A stretch of DNA of 8,206 nucleotides from Thermodesulfobacteriota bacterium. Its GTDB lineage: Bacteria > Desulfobacterota > DSM-4660 > Desulfatiglandales > Desulfatiglandaceae. The position numbers and the translations under genes are program-made. A model generated the notes under the pieces. It was not told where the DNA came from and did not search any database. It saw nothing but the letters and a program-made list of their open reading frames with translations. The DNA lies in contig JANQDY010000130.1 of NCBI GenBank assembly GCA_028278625.1, positions 1-8,206 on the forward strand, in the 5' to 3' direction. Shown piece by piece: positions 6,658 through 8,206 of the stretch (position 1 is its first letter; each line of letters starts with the position of its first letter).

Positions 6658-7745
6658 TGGACCGGAAAAAGCAAAGTCCTGAATACGCAAAAATGAGCCA
6701 TGCCACGGCCATCTCCCTCGGATTAATGCACAACCGCATGTACCGGGGGGCTGTAAACCGATGCGTCAATCTGCTGGTCCATTACCCGGAAGGATGCGCC
6801 GCCAACTGCGCCTATTGCGGCCTGGCCAAGAAGCGGCCCGGCACCTACCAAGAAAAGAGCTTCATTCATGTGGAATGGCCCCTTTTCAAAATGTCCGAGA
6901 TCATTGATGCCATTAGGGGTGCGCCCGATTATGTCGGCAGAACCTGCATTTCCATGATCACCAACGGCAAATGCGTGACCCACACCCTTACCATGACCGA
7001 GCAGCTGGGCCGGGAAACGAGACTTCCCATATCCATTCTCACAAGCCCCTCCATTTTGAACGGGGATTTTCTTGAAAAGGCAAGGGCATCGGGTGCCGAT
7101 AAAATCGGTGTTGCCCTTGATCTCGCAACGCCGGAGCTGTTTGATCGATACAGGGGAAAAGGCGTATCAGGGCCTCACCGCTGGGAGAGATACTGGCAAT
7201 TCCTGGAAGACGCGCTTTCGGTATTCGGCCCCCGCAATGTGGGCGCCCATCTCATGGTGGGGATGGGGGAAACCGAAAAAGAGATGACGGACCTCATGGA
7301 CCGGCTCTTTCACATGGGGATTGACAACCACCTGTTCTCCTTTTTTGCCGAAGAAGGCTCAAGCCTTGGCAATATGCCCCAGCCACCCTGGCCCACCTAT
7401 CTCAGGATTCAGTTGGCCAGGTATCTCATTGAAAAGGAGATTTCCCGCTCCGGTCAAATGGCCTTTGACGAAACAGGCGCCATTTCGGATTTCGGGGTGT
7501 CCCCCAAGATCCTTGAAGAAATCATCCGGTCCGGGATCCCGTTTATGACCACCGGCTGCCTGGACGAAAAGGGAGCGGTCGCCTGCAACCGCCCTTTCGG
7601 CAACTGCCTGCCGGATGTGCAACAATGGAATTACCCCTACCAACCCAACCGTGAGGAGACGGATCTCATCACAAAAATATTTTTGATGCCGGCCAATAAA
7701 TTGGGCATAAAATGTTTGACAAGTAAAAAGGCAAATGCTATTTAA
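6657..7745 (+). CDS. Radical SAM protein, candidate LipS-type lipoyl synthase subunit
   Basis: The product has 362 residues. The radical SAM [4Fe-4S] motif is C47-x3-C51-x2-C54 (CAANCAYC), followed by strands such as ISMITNGK and a VGMGETEKEM segment at 201-210 typical of the BioB/LipA-like branch. Three further cysteines, C301, C310 and C317 (GCLDEKGAVACNRPFGNC), lie near the C-terminus and could bind an auxiliary cluster that donates sulfur. Classic LipA instead has an N-terminal CX4CX5C motif, which is absent. The position after a carrier and a lipoate ligase, plus overall character, suggests the LipS1/LipS2 class of two-protein lipoyl synthases known from Thermococcus and later many bacteria. 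Only one such protein is encoded here, and which subunit it corresponds to cannot be decided. The start is supported by AGGTGAGG about 6 nt upstream; it overlaps the ligase stop. The last codons carry the tRNA promoter. A biotin-synthase-like enzyme of other function remains possible. Confidence 0.75.
   Translation: MDRKKQSPEYAKMSHATAISLGLMHNRMYRGAVNRCVNLLVHYPEGCAANCAYCGLAKKRPGTYQEKSFIHVEWPLFKMSEIIDAIRGAPDYVGRTCISMITNGKCVTHTLTMTEQLGRETRLPISILTSPSILNGDFLEKARASGADKIGVALDLATPELFDRYRGKGVSGPHRWERYWQFLEDALSVFGPRNVGAHLMVGMGETEKEMTDLMDRLFHMGIDNHLFSFFAEEGSSLGNMPQPPWPTYLRIQLARYLIEKEISRSGQMAFDETGAISDFGVSPKILEEIIRSGIPFMTTGCLDEKGAVACNRPFGNCLPDVQQWNYPYQPNREETDLITKIFLMPANKLGIKCLTSKKANAI
7716..7744 (+). promoter_or_regulatory. 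Sigma70 promoter of the tRNA-Lys/tRNA-Glu unit, inside the radical SAM gene
   Basis: A perfect TTGACA (7716-7721) is followed by a 17-nt spacer and TATTTA (7739-7744), with TGC just before it giving an extended -10 (TGCTATTTA). Initiation would fall about 7 nt later, near 7751, leaving a leader of about 8 nt before tRNA-Lys. The whole site lies within the final ten codons and stop of the radical SAM gene. Confidence 0.7.
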
Positions 7746-7758
7746 GCGAATTCTGGCG

Positions 7759-7835
7759 GGGCCGTTAGCTCAGTTTGGTAGAGCAGCGGACTTTTAATCC
7801 GTTGGTCGGGAGTTCGATTCTCCCACGGCCCACCA
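7759..7835 (+). tRNA. tRNA-Lys (anticodon UUU)
   Basis: A full cloverleaf of 77 nt including encoded CCA. The acceptor GGGCCGT (7759-7765) pairs with ACGGCCC (7825-7831), discriminator A7832, CCA 7833-7835. The D-arm is GCTC/GAGC, the anticodon loop CTTTTAA has TTT at 7793-7795, and the T-arm GGGAG-TTCGATT-CTCCC is canonical. It reads AAA and, through U34 modification, AAG codons. It is the first gene of a two-tRNA unit. Confidence 0.97.
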
Positions 7836-7905
7836 GCAGAGTGACACATACCGGACTTCATTTGAGGCAAACGCCTCGGCGGTGACCATTTAGACGTTAT
7901 CAAAC

Positions 7906-7983
7906 GTCCCCATCGTCTAGTCAGGTCCAGGACACAGGCCTTTCACGCCTGCGACAGGGGTTCGAATCCCCTTGGGGACGCCA
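7906..7983 (+). tRNA. tRNA-Glu (anticodon UUC)
   Basis: A cloverleaf of 78 nt with encoded CCA. The acceptor GTCCCCA (7906-7912) pairs with TGGGGAC (7973-7979), discriminator G7980, CCA 7981-7983. The anticodon stem CAGGC/GCCTG encloses loop CTTTCAC with TTC at 7942-7944; the T-arm is AGGGG-TTCGAAT-CCCCT. It follows tRNA-Lys by 70 nt. That spacer holds only a small stem (GAGGC-AAAC-GCCTC, 7864-7877) without a T-run, perhaps a processing element. The unit ends at the downstream terminator. Confidence 0.97.
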
Positions 7984-7995
7984 ATATATTGGCTG

Positions 7996-8025
7996 GGCGC
8001 GTATTTCATCAAATACGCGCCTTTT
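7996..8025 (+). terminator. Rho-independent terminator after tRNA-Glu
   Basis: A perfect 11-bp stem, GGCGCGTATTT (7996-8006) with AAATACGCGCC (8011-8021), has a CATC tetraloop and is followed by TTTTCATTTT. The T-run exists only on the + strand, so it terminates rightward transcription of the tRNA unit. It ends 18 nt before the yhbY start codon. Confidence 0.9.
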
Positions 8026-8043
8026 CATTTTGGAGACATTGAA

Positions 8044-8206
8044 GTGAAAGAGAAGCTTCATAAGCTTGAAGGATTTCAGAGAAAACACTTAAGGGGCCTT
8101 GCCCACAAGCTGAAACCGGTGGTCTTTATCGGTCAGAAAGGGATCACCGAGACGTTAAACCGCTCCATCGACGATGCCCTCAAGGCCCACGAACTGATCA
8201 AACTGA
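8044..8206 (+). CDS. yhbY: YhbY/CRM-domain RNA-binding protein, N-terminal fragment (3' end outside window)
   Basis: The frame is open from GTG at 8044-8046 to the right edge (54 codons). GGAG at 8032-8035, 8 nt before the GTG, supports this start. The peptide contains HLRGLAHKLKPVVFIGQKG and then ITETLNRSIDDALKAHELIKL, matching the start of the CRM domain, including the conserved G-x-x-G loop region (IGQKGIT) and the ALKAHELIK helix. In E. coli, YhbY associates with pre-50S ribosomal subunits and is thought to act in large-subunit assembly; full members have about 95-100 residues, so nearly half is missing. The gene begins right after the tRNA terminator with no room for its own promoter between them, so it probably depends on read-through or a promoter inside the tRNA region. 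Confidence 0.9.
   Translation, partial: MKEKLHKLEGFQRKHLRGLAHKLKPVVFIGQKGITETLNRSIDDALKAHELIKL

Noticed and set aside
7864..7877. Stem GAGGC-AAAC-GCCTC between the two tRNAs as a terminator
   Set aside because: It is short and lacks a T-run; it is more likely a spacer or processing structure within one tRNA transcript.
1..8206. CRISPR arrays, transposases, phage genes or an att-bounded island
   Set aside because: No regular repeats, transposase or integrase motifs were seen; all long frames are accounted for by housekeeping or metabolic genes.

Overview
The window looks like ordinary chromosome of an anaerobic-type Gram-negative bacterium, most likely a Desulfobacterota (former Deltaproteobacteria) member. 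This is inferred from the outer-membrane-type lipoprotein, the flavour of the housekeeping proteins, moderately high GC and tightly packed mixed operons. No mobile element, phage gene or CRISPR array is visible.

Layout, left to right. Positions 1-206 hold the C-terminal end of an MgtE-type magnesium transporter (+). It runs tail-to-tail into uvrC (-), and the two overlap by 69 bp. uvrC lies downstream of a GNAT acetyltransferase gene (-). Between them sits a 17-bp inverted repeat that begins at the GNAT stop codon and runs into the apparent 5' end of uvrC. A divergent intergenic region of about 100 bp separates the GNAT gene from a rightward cluster: a ChaN-like (DUF399) lipoprotein, hisD (overlapping by ATGA), then after 59 bp a three-gene block of gcvH-like carrier, lipoate-protein ligase and radical SAM enzyme. 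Genes in that block are 2 nt apart or overlap by 1 nt. No terminator is visible from the lipoprotein to the radical SAM gene, so all five genes may share a transcript.

The right end carries tRNA-Lys(UUU) and tRNA-Glu(UUC), both with encoded CCA. A strong sigma70-type promoter for them lies inside the last codons of the radical SAM gene. A Rho-independent terminator follows, and the truncated start of a yhbY-type CRM-domain RNA-binding protein comes immediately after it.

The most interesting unit is the block at 5141-7745. It looks like a self-contained lipoylation module: a divergent H-protein with the lipoyl-lysine position kept, a ligase fused to its C-terminal accessory domain, and a radical SAM enzyme with CX3CX2C plus three C-terminal cysteines. 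The enzyme resembles the LipS-type (non-LipA) lipoyl synthases. No glycine-cleavage P or T genes are nearby, so the carrier may serve another lipoyl-dependent process or be the platform for on-protein lipoate assembly. LipS systems described so far need two radical SAM subunits; only one is encoded here, so a partner elsewhere is predicted.
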